Part shown: positions 35,903 to 46,887 of the stretch, in pieces | How the letters are laid out: each line of letters begins with the position of its first letter | Numbering within the stretch: the first letter of the stretch is position 1 | Source: Siphonodentalium dalli | Taxonomy: Eukaryota; Mollusca; Scaphopoda; Gadilida; Siphonodentaliidae | Direction of reading: 5' to 3' | NCBI GenBank assembly: GCA_032622095.1 | Contig: CP136063.1 | Coordinates: 37,484,106-37,548,105, forward strand | Length of the DNA stretch: 64,000 bases | Translations under genes and position numbers: made by a program | The notes under the pieces: model-generated | The model's database searches: none | The model's input: the letters and a program-made list of their open reading frames with translations, nothing else | Told to the model about the DNA's origin: nothing

Positions 35903-36510
35903 GTCATTTTCCACATTTCTACAATACAGAAGCCAATGAAAAATACAAAGGTCCCTACCCACTACCTGAATACTTCGGCGTCGACACTATGTCTGTAGCA
36001 GGGAGAGAAGAATTCATGAAGTGGTATACTAGTAAGAGTGGCGAAACATTCTGCATGGAAACAGAATTAAAGGGATATTGCAGGTCGGATGTAGATATAT
36101 TGCGCCGTGCGTGTATCTCCTTCAGGAAAATGTTCTTGGATGTCACGGAGGGAAAAGTAGACCCTTTCAACTTCACCACTATTTCAGGGGCCTGTATGTT
36201 CGCGTACAAAACATTGTTTCTAGAAGAGACTTATACAGTGACTGTTGATGCCGAGGAAAATGTCCCTATGATCAAGGCGAATGATGAATGTCGCCTTCTG
36301 CTAAATGGTGAATGGGTAGATGCTGCTGATTATGATGTAACTGATGAAAAATTTATCAGCACACCCCTCGCCAAAGTCACACCGTCATCCGGTGATAAGC
36401 ATTCCCTGGCCTCCATACAGTGGCTCGAAACATAAAAATCTCGTATATCAGATGGGAGAACTAGGAATGTAAATAAAAATAACCAAATAAAATCTCAAAA
36501 GGGGCCACCA

Positions 36511-39500
36511 TTGTATTCTGGAATAAAATCAGGTAAAAATGATTTTAAGAGAGGGAAAATTGAACAGAAGAAGTTGCCTAGTGTACCAGGAAAAATTAAA
36601 CTCGATAAAACAAATCCAAATGCAATAATCGAGCAAAAGAAACAAACTATCACTCATAAGCAAGAAGTGAACACTAAAAGTAGGGATTTTATGAAACACA
36701 AAAACATTGATATGAAGTGTGTAACAAAGACACCTGAATTTAAAATTAGTAGCACAAATTATAATTATCCCGGAGAAACTGGGAAATTGTTAGATGAACA
36801 TGTACCATGTTCCATTGTAATAATGATTAGAAAACAAAGGTTAAGAGCTTTGATGGATAGTGGAGTTGATTGTTCACTAATTAATATAAACTTGTATGAG
36901 AAATTACAAGAATGACCCAAACTTATTAAGAAACAAGCAACTGTTACGTCAGCGAGCAATGACACATTAGAAATAATAGGGTATATAAACCTCGATTTTA
37001 AAATAAACCAACTAAAGGTTATTCATAGGTTATATGTAACTAAGAATTTAAACTGGTCACTTATACTTGGACGAGATTTTTTAAGAGACAATGGAGTAAG
37101 AATGTATTTTGATTTGGGAGCCATGAAAATTAAAAATCAGTTAGTGGGTCTCGTACCAGATATCCATATCGCATCTTTAATACGCCTGAAGGCTAATTGT
37201 AAATTAAAGCCTAGGAAAGGTGCCATTTGTTCTGCTAAAATCGTTGGAGGAGCTAAGATGTTTAAATCTCCATTCATAATGGCGACTTGTACAGATCAGG
37301 GATTTCTCAGTGAACATCCCGGACTCATGTTGGAAGAGTCAATAGCGACAACTAAAAGCGATTGTATTCCCGTTAAAATCATTAATCAAACTGACAGGCA
37401 TTATAATTTGAAACGTGGCTGTGTTGTGGGGAAAATATGTCCTATGCAAGAAGCAGAAATAAATCAAATTTCTAATTCTTTTGAAATGGGGGAGGTGCGT
37501 GTCGATGAGAAAGAAATTAATGCCCCACAAGAACATTTAAAGGTGGTCACTGAATTGGTATTGAAAAATCAGGATATTTTTGCTGCAAACGATAGACAAT
37601 TGGGGGAAACACCAACATATAAAATGAATATAGACACTGGAAATCATGAAACGATCTCACAAAAACCTTATAGAGTACCTTTGCACAGGAGACAGCTATA
37701 TAGAGATGCTATTGATTCAATAGAAAACGCAGGAATAATAACCAAATCTAAGAGTCCTTGGTCAAATGCTTGTTTTATGATTCCTAAAAGTGATGGTACA
37801 TGGAGATTTGTTTGTGATTTTTAATCTTTAAATAAGATAACAAAGACAATTTGTTATCCTTTGCCTATAATTGATGATATAATTTCGGAGTTAAAGGGAT
37901 CCAAAGTGTTCAGTCTATTGGACGCAAGACAAGGCTATTTTGCCATACCTATCAATGAAAAGGACGGAGAAAAGACTACATTTACTTGTTTCTATGGTAA
38001 CTGGTTTTTTAATCGCACTGCATATGGGTTGAAGAACGCGCCGAGCGCGTACAGTGAGTTGATGGCGATTGTTTTAAAAGGGTTAACGAACGTTATCAAC
38101 TATATTGATGACATATTGATTTTCAGTGATTGTATGTCTAATCACGTGACTCATGTAAATCAGGTATTTCAAAGGCTAAGGGAACATAATATCAAACTGA
38201 AATTAAAGAAGTGTTCATTTTTTAAATCAGAGACAAAATATTTGGGTTTTATAGTAAATGAATCAGGTATAGCACCAGATCCTAACAAGATTAAGGCATT
38301 GAAAAACATGATAGCGCCTACGACAGTCAGAGGATTAAGAGGTTTTATTGGCGCGATGTCGTACTATCGACGTTTTCTCCCGAATTTTAGTGAAATAACT
38401 ATCCCTTTGATTAATTTAACTAAGCAATATGCCAAGTTCAAATGGGACAAACAGTGCCAAGAGGCTTTTGAATATTTAAAAGAAAGTTTACTTGTCATAC
38501 CTCAACTTGCTTATCCAGATTTGAATAAACCATATACATTGTATACAGACAGTAGTCAAAATGCGATTGGGCGGTGTTAGTTCAAAATTGTGATCAAACT
38601 GAGGGAATAAATATACCAAAAAGGAATGAAAAGCTAATCAATTTTCTGTCAGCAAAATTGAGTCCTACACTGTGCAAAATGTCAGTCATTGAAAAAGAAG
38701 CCTATGCAATATTTTATGCTCTTAAAAAGCTGGATCATTATTTAAATGGAGCCACCTTTACTATTAAAATGGATCATCAACTTTAAAATATTTATTAACC
38801 ACTCAATATAATAATCCGAAAATTCAGAGGTGGATGTTGTGTTTATCAGCCTATAATTGCACTATAGAATATCTGCCAGGAAGTCAGAATAGTGTAGCAG
38901 ATTTGTTGAGTAGAATTCCAGACTCAATAGAAACTGAGGCACATCTGTCTGATATCGAGATAAATGATAATAATTTACAAATAAATGTCATTAATTCAAA
39001 TGAAATTCCAAATTTCTCGAAATTTGCAGAATGTAAAGTGGAAACCAATGATCCATTACTCCAAGGCGATTTATCAAATGAAGAAGTCGCTCAATTTAAT
39101 ATGAAAACTGAACAAGGGAAAGACTCAGAAATTCAAGAGGTCATTGCATCATATAAAAGTAATAATCCTCCCCCATCAATTACTAATAAACATTTACTTA
39201 TAGAAGATGTCTTATATTACATATCAAATGCAGACGATGACCCCATGTTGAGATTATATATACCGAGTCATTTGCAAGAAAATGTACTAACTCAATATCA
39301 TGATAAACTGGGACATTTTGGAATTGAACACACATTTCAAATAATTCGTCGTAAATATTACTGGAAAAATATGTACAAGTGTATATATGCACATTGTGAG
39401 AAGTGTGTTATTTGTAAATCACGGAATCTGGTTAAACTGAGACCTCCATTACAAGACACTGACATGCCAGCTTTTACAGGCGCAAAATGGAGTATAGATA

Positions 39501-40603
39501 TATCAGGGCCATTTCCGCGGACATTAGCAAATAATAAATATTTGTTAACTTGGTTTTGTTTGTATAGTGGTTGGATAGAGTCATTTCCAAAAACTAGTAA
39601 AATCACGGATTTGATTATTCATTGTCTTTTGGAAGATATTATACCAAGATTTAGCGTTCCAATACAGATTTTGAGCGACAATGTGAAGGAGTTCACTTCA
39701 AATAATTTTAAAGAAGTATGTAAAAATCTAGGAATAAAATTGGTTTTAACAAATTATTATTCACCTCAGTCTAATAGTAGAAATGAAAGGTCTCACAAAG
39801 TTTTGAATGACATATTATCCAAAATTATGGAAGGAAATCAGCGAACATGGGATCTTGTTTTGGGACAAGCATTATTAGCACATAGATGCATGATTTCAGA
39901 TTCATCTAAAACTTCAAGTTTTGAACTAATGTATTCACATCCACCGGTTTTGCCATTGGATAACATTTTAGCTCCAGACTAAAATATATGGGAGATGAAA
40001 TGCACCAGATTACTCTTCAAGCACAACACAGAGCTTTCCGCGCGGTACATCATCACATGAAAATTGCTAAGCGAAAACAGAAGCAGCGAGATTTTAGAAA
40101 AAAAGGCCCTGTTTCATTTATTATTAAGAACTTGATAACAGGAAATATTTTCAAGTGTCACAGCAGAAATTTACGTCACTCCAATATGGAAAATACCTAA
40201 AAAGACATTAACTCGTCGAACCAGACAACAACAATTGCTTTGTCCGGATAGTGATGAAGATATTCGATCGAGCGAAGATGAATCAGAAAATCAAATGCAG
40301 ACTATAATAAATAGGCATAAAATTCAAAGACCAGCGGCAAATAGTGATTTGGAAGACGAATTGCCGTTATGTGAGCTTAGAAACCGTCTTAGAAATGCGG
40401 AACGCGAAACTTCGGACATAGACAGTGAAATTATTCCCTTGAGTGAACTTCAACGGAAGCTAAAAAGGGCTAATCGTAGAGATGGCCATAAAATTACAGT
40501 AATGTCCGACGATATGAGTGCACAAAATTATAAAGACACTGGTAACACAGAATCCATAATTGAAGTAGATACCGACGTATACATGTCAAGTGAAGAATTT
40601 TGA
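36511..40603 (+). pseudogene. pol: Gypsy pol polyprotein (PR-RT-RNase H-IN), six lesions
   Basis: Domains in order: retropepsin-like protease (ALMDSGVD; ILGRDFL near 37070); reverse transcriptase (DGTWRFVCDF, LLDARQGYF, YIDDIL at about 38099); RNase H (TLYTDSS, EKEAYAI, MDHQ); zinc-binding HHCC (HDKLGH...CEKCVIC); DDE integrase (WSIDISGPF, ILSDNVKEF, NERSHKVL). Catalytic residues in RT and IN are kept, but the usual Gly of the SDxGxEF motif is Val. Lesions: TGA at 36913, TAA at 37822, and single-base frameshifts near 38570, 38780, 39979 and 40140-40200. After the integrase comes a charged, Ser/Glu-rich tail ending VYMSSEEF at 40603. The lesions show an old, dead copy. Confidence 0.9.
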
Positions 40604-40874
40604 ATTAACCATATAACAACTCAGTCTGATCTGACAGTAAACAATCAGAGTTCCCGACGAGACGAAGTCCAATTTTATATCTGATTGTGCCCATTGTCTG
40701 ATATGCTAATTTAACAAATGTGTTTAAAGAGAACAATAGATATCGACTTTATGAATGAGCCGATTGTCAAACAAATTTGGACCCAGTTGCCGTTAACTGT
40801 CATTTCATGAGAGGTGTTAAAAATACAATTACTGATTTTCTATAGGCCTCGATCAGACTGGGGGATATAATCAC

Positions 40875-41465
40875 TTAAAGGGGTACTGTACGCCATTTTC
40901 ATTAAATTTCTGGTGACAACAACGATCTAATATCGATAATATATAGAAACATAAGTAATTTGAGTCGAAGATGTATTCTGTAAACGCTCAGGTTAATAGG
41001 CTATCTTAAAATTTAATAATTTAAAAGTTAATAATTTGATATAAATTGAATTTATGACTGGAGCCATAAAGTGGCGTCAATTAAATTACGAATTTGCGTA
41101 ATTAAATAAAGTAAATGAGGGATACTGGCTTGTTAAACCGATCGCACACACGATCGCTTAAAATATTATGATGATACGGGGAGAACACTCAAGCCACTCA
41201 CTGACTAGCGACGATACAATAACTTAAATGATTATATGGGACTAGTATGCCTATAATATAACTTTTATTTGATTCATTTGGTTGAACACTGTACAAAAAT
41301 TACTCGACAACGACAATTTGTATTTTTGCATTCCGGTAAATTTGATATCCGTAACACTACTTCGTACTCAACAGACTTTCAAATAATGAAAAAAGTGTTA
41401 CCTTATTCTCAGACTAGGAGACTATAGAAACCAACAACAACATTTGGCATACAATACCCCTTTAA
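40875..41465. mobile_element. Kolobok-like MITE, 591 bp, nested
   Basis: The left end TTAAAGGGGTACTGTACGCC and the right end, complemented TTAAAGGGGTATTGTATGCC, match. Outer TTAA on both sides fits the target-site type. It sits inside the 3' internal region of the Gypsy element, so it inserted after that region was in place. Confidence 0.8.
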
Positions 41466-41699
41466 TGACGCGTGAGCGAAATAAAGTAAGTTGTGTTAAG
41501 TAGAAAACGCTTAAAAGTTGTAATCCGTGTCACCTACAAGTGATAAAATACAGTTTGTGGAAAATAAGGTCGGCGCTTACAAGTGAAATATAGGCCACCA
41601 ATGTAATAAAGAGCGTTTTGTTAAACGTGTCGTTGTTATTCGATGCACCACACTAGCAGGATGTGATGCTGGTTTTGAGTTCAATGATCTGGTAAATTA

Positions 41700-42205
41700 A
41701 TTGAAAACTAGTGACCAGTATGCTCAATAAGAGTCACTAAAATAAAGGCATATTGAACCAAAAGTTGGTGAAAAGGTACTGTTCATTCATTTACATAATG
41801 GCTTTCGATAATACCGAAAGTTTCGATAAATTTACGAAGCCGAATAGTATAAATCACTAAAAAAAATGACAATTTCCAAGATGCAAGGTTCAAATTGCGC
41901 TAAAAACACTGCATAATTTTTGTAATATGCAGTGATAGTTGTATGGCATATATATTGTCGCATCACGATAGCAGTAGTGCTACGGGTTTTGAGGCAAATT
42001 GTCTGTTAAAACTAGTTGAAAAAAAATAATAGTGTTCCGTATGCTCAATGAAGAGACACTATAATAAACAGTCAAAGTGAAATGAAAGCTGGTGAAAAAT
42101 GCTCTTCGTTCATTTACATAATGGATTTCGATAATACCGGAAGTTTCGATAAATTTACGAAAACGAATAGTATAAGTCACGAAATAAAAATTGAAATTCA
42201 CAACA
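41700..42205. repeat. Diverged direct duplication, ~305-bp period
   Basis: Shared blocks: 'gtatgctcaat.aagag.cac', 'tcattcatttacataatgg', 'tttcgataataccg.aagtt' and 'tcgataaatttacgaa', at 41720-41870 and 42025-42200. Non-coding. Confidence 0.85.
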
Positions 42206-42879
42206 TACAACGGGAAATTGAGTTAAGAATTTACATATTGTAGGAAAATGCGGGATATTCCTATGGTGTACAAGAAATGGTGTGCAGTCCCTAGGGCTAC
42301 AGTTAAGAACAATGTGTGTGATTTAGGGGATGGAAGGTCTCCAAATCAATTCAGAGAAGCAATAAAACTAACTTATTCTATCATTCTAAACTTGGATGCT
42401 TTGGCATTCAAGTTGGAAAAAGGGAGAATTTCCCATGGCACGAAATCCGTGTATTTTATACAATGGATTGTGGAGACCCAGGAATGAGGTTAATGGAAAA
42501 ATGAATTCCGTGCCAATTCGGTAGAAAATAATTGACCTGTCCTAACGAAACGCAAAACAGGATAAATTAATGAGTTTTGGGGGATGATAAACGTTGTAAA
42601 CGCGCATTACATTGTCATAAGAAACAATTAATTGAATGAACGTCGGAGAGATATAATTGAATATTAACTTCTTATATCCAGGCCATGGTACAACAATAGT
42701 ATAAGTAAGTAATTGTAAGTAAAATTGTAAATAGGTTTGCAATGTCTATATAAATTGTTTGCGTATGGAAGTAAATTTGTCAGATAATTGAATAATATAT
42801 CGGCGTAGATAAGACATTAGAAGAGCTATGTATGACGGACATAACTGAGAGTAAGTAATTGGAAATAGCTTGACAAGTC

Positions 42880-43105
42880 TAAGTTAAGTGGTTATGGAAA
42901 TTGAACGAACATAATAACCAAATTGGAAACGAAAATAAGTTAATTGTCTTATAGCCAAGATGATAATAAGTGGAACACATAACAGATACTGAACTGTTCG
43001 AAATAGAAATTGTAACAAGTAAATTGACTTATAGCCGAGATGATAGTAAGACAAATACAGAACAGATATGGACTGTTCAACATAGAAATTGGTTTGCGAT
43101 ACCAG
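42880..43105. repeat. Short tandem repeats in the Gypsy 3' region
   Basis: Two to three units share 'cttatagcc(a/g)agatgat', 'acagatactgaactgttcga' and 'catagaaattg', with period about 75-90 bp. Confidence 0.7.
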
Positions 43106-43757
43106 AGAGAGAGGGGACGATTGCGCGATGGTCAAGTTAGAAAATATTGACAATTTGTGGTATTTTAAGCCCGCGGTGGTTTCAAAATAAGTTGGTCAAT
43201 GATCAGGGTATACCGATTAGATTTTCATGATGTGATTGGTATCTTGTTTTTGAGGGCATTGTTCCGTCTCTGAAAAAGAGTACAACATATTGAATAGTCA
43301 CGAATTAAAGTGACAACAACATGTGAAGTGGATAAGGAATTCATGAAAACGGAATGATTTGAAATGTATTGATGTTTGTATAAGATGTTGTTGATGAATA
43401 TTGATCTTGAATTGAATGTATCACCATATATGACATATTGTAGTCAAGTGCGTAAGTCCATATGTCTTTTTTCAGTATGGTACGTGTATAATTGTTTAGA
43501 ACTTAAATGAGTTATGATGAGGGTGCAATAGAACATCTTAACTGGAATAGTCAATATAATAGAATAATAATGTTATGTAAAGCAGTTTGTTTAGAAGTTG
43601 GAGTTGACCGAACATAACACTATGATATTGGAGTACTGGAAGGGAGTCACGAATCCTAACAGTGGAATGAAGATTTTTGGATATTTTCATATAACTAAAT
43701 CAACGAAACCAATTGATCACCGGTGGAGTTGTTAGTTTACTTAAGTAGTTAAACTCG

Positions 43758-43767
43758 AAAAAAAGGG
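43758..43767 (+). other. Probable polypurine tract
   Basis: AAAAAAAGGG directly before TGTGTACC, the expected place and composition for the plus-strand primer of an LTR retrotransposon. Confidence 0.6.
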
Positions 43768-44162
43768 TGTGTACCATAGTCGAATGGTGGTGGTTAATAT
43801 TTGCCTGGAAGTTTGTATAGAGTAGGTTAATAGAACCAATTACCAACTAATCAATAAGTGTGTGGGACCAGATCAATGTCACGTGGAAACTCCTTCACTG
43901 GTCTGGGAGAATAACGAATCAGGTGTGACTGGCCTGGAATTGGCTGGAAGAATATCGTATCAGAGACCAGTCATGTGACTTGGGGAGAAAGTTGCAATAA
44001 AATACTAGGTTTGCTTTAGATCGTGGCCCCGCGACAGACTTCAGGCATATTCTCAACTGCTAGCCTTTTAAAAGTTGTTGTGGTAAATATATATCCATGC
44101 ATTCTTTGATGTTACAATAAAAGATTGTGTATCTACAAAACTGTGTCTGGACCTGTTACCCA
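43768..44162 (+). mobile_element. Probable 3' LTR of the Gypsy element, 395 bp
   Basis: Starts TGTGTACC after the purine tract and ends GTTACCCA, whose complement TGGGTAAC is an imperfect inverted match (6 of 8). AATAAA lies at 44116, about 45 bp before the end. There is no second LTR to compare with because the 5' part is missing. The bases spanning the end (CCCAACGTGG) also resemble the tRNA-Lys-type primer binding site I remember from retroelements, so this could instead be a 5' LTR edge. Confidence 0.55.
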
Positions 44163-44957
44163 ACGTGGAGAGACGATCTACGGCCGATTATTGGACATTT
44201 GCGAGCTAGATTGGAGAATTGTATTGATCCCCTTGAACCAAGTCAGCACCCCGATGGTCTTATCGATATCGATTCGGGCAAGATAATAGCGACAAAACTG
44301 TGAATGTTGACAATTCTAGAGCATTGGGTTTGAAGCAAATGCAAGAGTTTGAGAAGAGTTGGCCAGACGGATTCCACAATAAAATATCCCGTGACGTGCA
44401 TACAATGGCATAGTCCCGCAAGCATATAAAGATAGACGATGGGAAAATATTTGACCCCGAAATCATATATGCCAGAGCAATGGGCCTGCATGACAGCTCC
44501 CGTAGTGTAGATATTAATGACATATTGTCTCACGAACTCGCTCCATACCCAGCTTCTATGTTCGAGCCAGATGGTCATCTAAGGGAATCTAAGTCAAAAG
44601 CCAACTTGAAGAATGCTCTTAAGAGTTGATTATACACCTGAGCGCATGCCGATTTCATTTCTGGATCGTTGCGCTATTCTCTGGGTCATCCCCTGGCCAT
44701 CACCTGGCGCTGTTCGGGATTATTTAAATCGGTTTAGATTGTACATTCGTAACCAGATGAAGACCACAGATGTCTACCTTGTATTTGATCGATACAGTTC
44801 AGGTAGCACGAAGGGTTCTACGCGAATCGGACGAGACCAAGGTGCAAGTCGAATGCACACACTGAAGACAACTACCCGACTGCCATCCCAAAAAGTTATT
44901 CTTACTGTTACACATAACAAAGCACAGCTTGTTAATCTTATCTGTAAATGGGAATAA

Positions 44958-45062
44958 AATAAAGTAACACCATTTAAGACTCATTTGAGTTTTTAAAAAA
45001 CACGAGCTTTCGGCTATCTAGTAGCCTTTATCAAGTATGATGTGAACAAATAGTGAAAAGTC
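44958..45062 (-). mobile_element. Short insert, probably a Penelope-like element remnant
   Basis: About 105 bp with no match to the surrounding gene family splits the pseudogene between the LICK and the HKL-containing portions. It holds the hammerhead-like motif below and poly(A)/T-rich edges. Exact ends are not clear. Confidence 0.45.
45001..45044 (-). ncRNA. Decayed hammerhead ribozyme motif
   Basis: On the minus strand the core reads TTGATAA AGGCTA-CTAGA-TAGCC GAAA GCTCGTG. The stem II arms GGCTA/TAGCC pair perfectly, with a 5-base loop. The conserved GAAA is intact. The CUGAUGA box reads UUGAUAA: positions 3 and 8 are both changed, C to U and G to A. Hammerheads of this layout (TGAAGGC...GCCGAAA) occur in Penelope-like elements and in bivalve retrozymes. 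Those core changes should abolish or greatly reduce cleavage. Confidence 0.6.
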
Positions 45063-46095
45063 GTTGACGTTCAAAGTGTCCCTCACGATGACGTGCATAA
45101 CAAGAGTGACGGAAAGCATCTACGTCGCGGCTTCTCCGAGTGCCGAATTCCCCGGAAATTATGCAGTACAGCGTAATGTGAGAGAAAACCATAGTCCATG
45201 TTTTCTTATCTTATCTGCCGAGACCTTCAGAAACACGTTGACGATTGGAAGGAAACTAAACACAAATTGGTCACTACATGAGACGGCGAATTGACCTCAA
45301 GTCAACACACGAAGAAGCCGACACGGTCATCATTAACCAGGTAGCAACTATTTCAACATCATGTTCACTCATCCTAGCTGACGTCACCGACATATTTATA
45401 ATGCTTCTGCATTTCGTGCACATGGGTGAGATTTCTGGACGTGTGCTGATGGCTTCTTCAGCTAAAGGGCGGGCTACGATCGACATAAACAAAACTTACC
45501 AGACGCATAGCAAAATTATCCCTGATCTGCTAGCGATGCACGGATTGACAGGGTGCGACACCATTGCATCATACTTTGGTATTGGGAAGTGTTCGGCACT
45601 AAAAACTCTGCGCAGTGGAAAGCACCCTTTCAGTATGCTCGGGAATTGTCATATAAATATAAATGATGTAGTGAACGAAGTCTTGCCTTTCATTTTGACG
45701 TGTTATGGTCTCCCAAAGTGTAAGAGCACAACAGAAGCAAGAATAAAAATGTGGTCGTCAAAAGTTGGACGGTCAATGCGTGTGCTCCAAAATTGAACTC
45801 GTTACCCCCAACCACCGAAGCTTTCATTGAAAATATAAAGCGTGTTCATCTTCAAGTTGCTACTTGGCGATATGCATCAGACGAATCTCCGCCGGATATG
45901 GAGGCAACAAATTTCGGTTGGTCTGAAGATGGCGACGAACTCGTTCCTACCACGGTTGCCGACAACATACCAAAGGCCCCGGCTATCATACTGAAGCTGA
46001 TACGGTGTTCGTGCACCAGTAATTCGCCTTGCTCGTCAAAGAGATGTGGGTGCTCTCGTGCTGGTTTGCCGTGCACGTCATTTTGTTTTGCTTAA

Positions 46096-46887
46096 CTGTT
46101 TTAACGAGTTTACAAAACACTGTGATGTTAACGAGAATAACATTGATTAGGAACATATGCTTCAGATAGAGGATGCAGTATGGTAAATTCGTATCATTTA
46201 ATAACACGCCTGTTGTTAAAATTCGCGGGACTGACAACGTATTGGTTTCTTTTGGCTTTGTATTTTCATGTATTTGGCAGACATTTTTACGGCCATCTTT
46301 ATAATCAAGCATCGAAAATAGTTCGACCACATATAATACAAGATTCCTATCATATATTGACATATTAAACCTCAATTCGAGAAAGTTATTATCTGATTGA
46401 ATAAAATACCGAAATCCGGTAGCCATCTTGGACGCCATCTTGGATTTCTCAATAACCAAATACATTGTCTTAACATATTCGGGAGGGGGGGTGTGACAAG
46501 AACATTGTCTTAACATATTCGGGGGAGGATGGGGGGGGGCTGGCTAGTAAATAACCACAGTACATATGCTCTGGTCAGCAGAATACAAATGTAATATGTC
46601 TGTTCAGACTGCTTTTTTGGCTGGGATGTTTAGTTTTAAGATATCAAAATGGCGTCTTGAGCAACAACTCGATTTTGGTGGGAGCTTATAATTAATTTTT
46701 ACGGCGAGCAACAACTCTTCTTGTGCACAAAACATTTCTAAGGTACTACCATAGACATCGAACGATCAATATATGTGGTTTGTGTGCATGTCTGAAGCTG
46801 ATTTTTAGTAATATAAATGAAAATACTGCAATGACATTAAATTTCCCAAATTCGTTGTATTGACATTTGAAAACAGAACTTTAAACT
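46096..46887. other. Gene-free stretch
   Basis: 'agccatcttggacgccatctt' near 46423 and G-runs at 46480-46540 (two copies of 'aacattgtcttaacatattc'). No domain recognised. Confidence 0.4.

Larger units (their letters stand above)
32774..36435 (+). pseudogene. Polinton/Maverick-type family-B DNA polymerase, exonuclease part only, four exons
   Basis: Protein-primed type B polymerases copy the genomes of Polintons and related viruses. Start ATG 32774 lies ~50 bp after a TATA box. Exons: 32774-34887, 35042-35351, 35597-35788, 35903-36435. Residues 1-257 are Gln/Ser/Thr-rich, probably disordered. From ~258 comes the N-terminal region common to invertebrate Polinton polymerases; ~547-655 is Cys/His-rich and zinc-finger-like. 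Exo I is FYDFET (~residue 671), Exo II HNSKGYD across the exon 2/3 junction, Exo III YCRSD in exon 4, all intact. A one-base frameshift lies near 35127 in exon 2. The coding sequence stops at SIQWLET, joined at 36436 to Gypsy sequence, so the whole palm/polymerase domain is missing. The product could not synthesise DNA. Confidence 0.85.
40604..43767. other. 3' internal region of the Gypsy element, no gene recognised
   Basis: About 3.2 kb between the end of pol and the purine tract. It holds a MITE (40875-41465), a ~305-bp direct duplication (41700-42205) and ~75-bp repeats (42880-43100). No envelope-like frame, signal peptide or transmembrane pattern is visible. Confidence 0.5.
36436..44162 (+). 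mobile_element. 5'-truncated Ty3/Gypsy LTR retrotransposon
   Basis: Contains a decayed pol gene (36511-40603), a ~3.2-kb 3' internal region with tandem repeats and a nested MITE, a purine tract (43758-43767) and a probable 3' LTR. The 5' LTR, primer binding site and most of gag are absent; the left edge abuts exon 4 of the Polinton-type polymerase. LTR elements do not normally insert 5'-truncated, so a later deletion that took both the polymerase 3' half and the element's 5' half is the simplest reading. Confidence 0.75.
44163..46095 (+). pseudogene. PIN/FEN-like nuclease with C-terminal CXC, multicopy family, broken
   Basis: Member of a large uncharacterised family I know from invertebrate and fish genomes. 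In order: CIDPLEPSQHPDGL (44218); KQMQEFEKSWPDGFHNK; DINDILSHELAP; FLDRCAILWVIPWP, then TTDVYLVFDRYSSGSTKGS; THEEADTVIINQ (~45310); ILADVTDIFIMLLHF; HGLTGCDTIASYFGIGKC; KMWSSKVGRS; LNSLPPTTEAF; and a tesmin-type CXC tail (IRCSCTSNSPCSSKRCGCSR). Spaced Asp/Glu (FLD, EEAD, ADxTDIF) suggest a PIN/FEN-type metal site. The second acidic position of ADDTD reads Val, so the site is probably dead. Frameshifts near 44300, 44615 and 45790, at least one stop, and an insertion at ~44958-45060. Whether it was a host gene or an element gene is unknown. Confidence 0.7.

Noticed and set aside
42248-42487. 79-residue frame as an envelope-like gene of the Gypsy element
   Set aside because: Too short; no signal peptide, cleavage site or membrane segment.
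46180-46516. Frames after the PIN/CXC pseudogene (62 and 176 residues)
   Set aside because: Opposite-strand overlaps in AT-rich DNA; the long one runs back over the CXC tail antisense.
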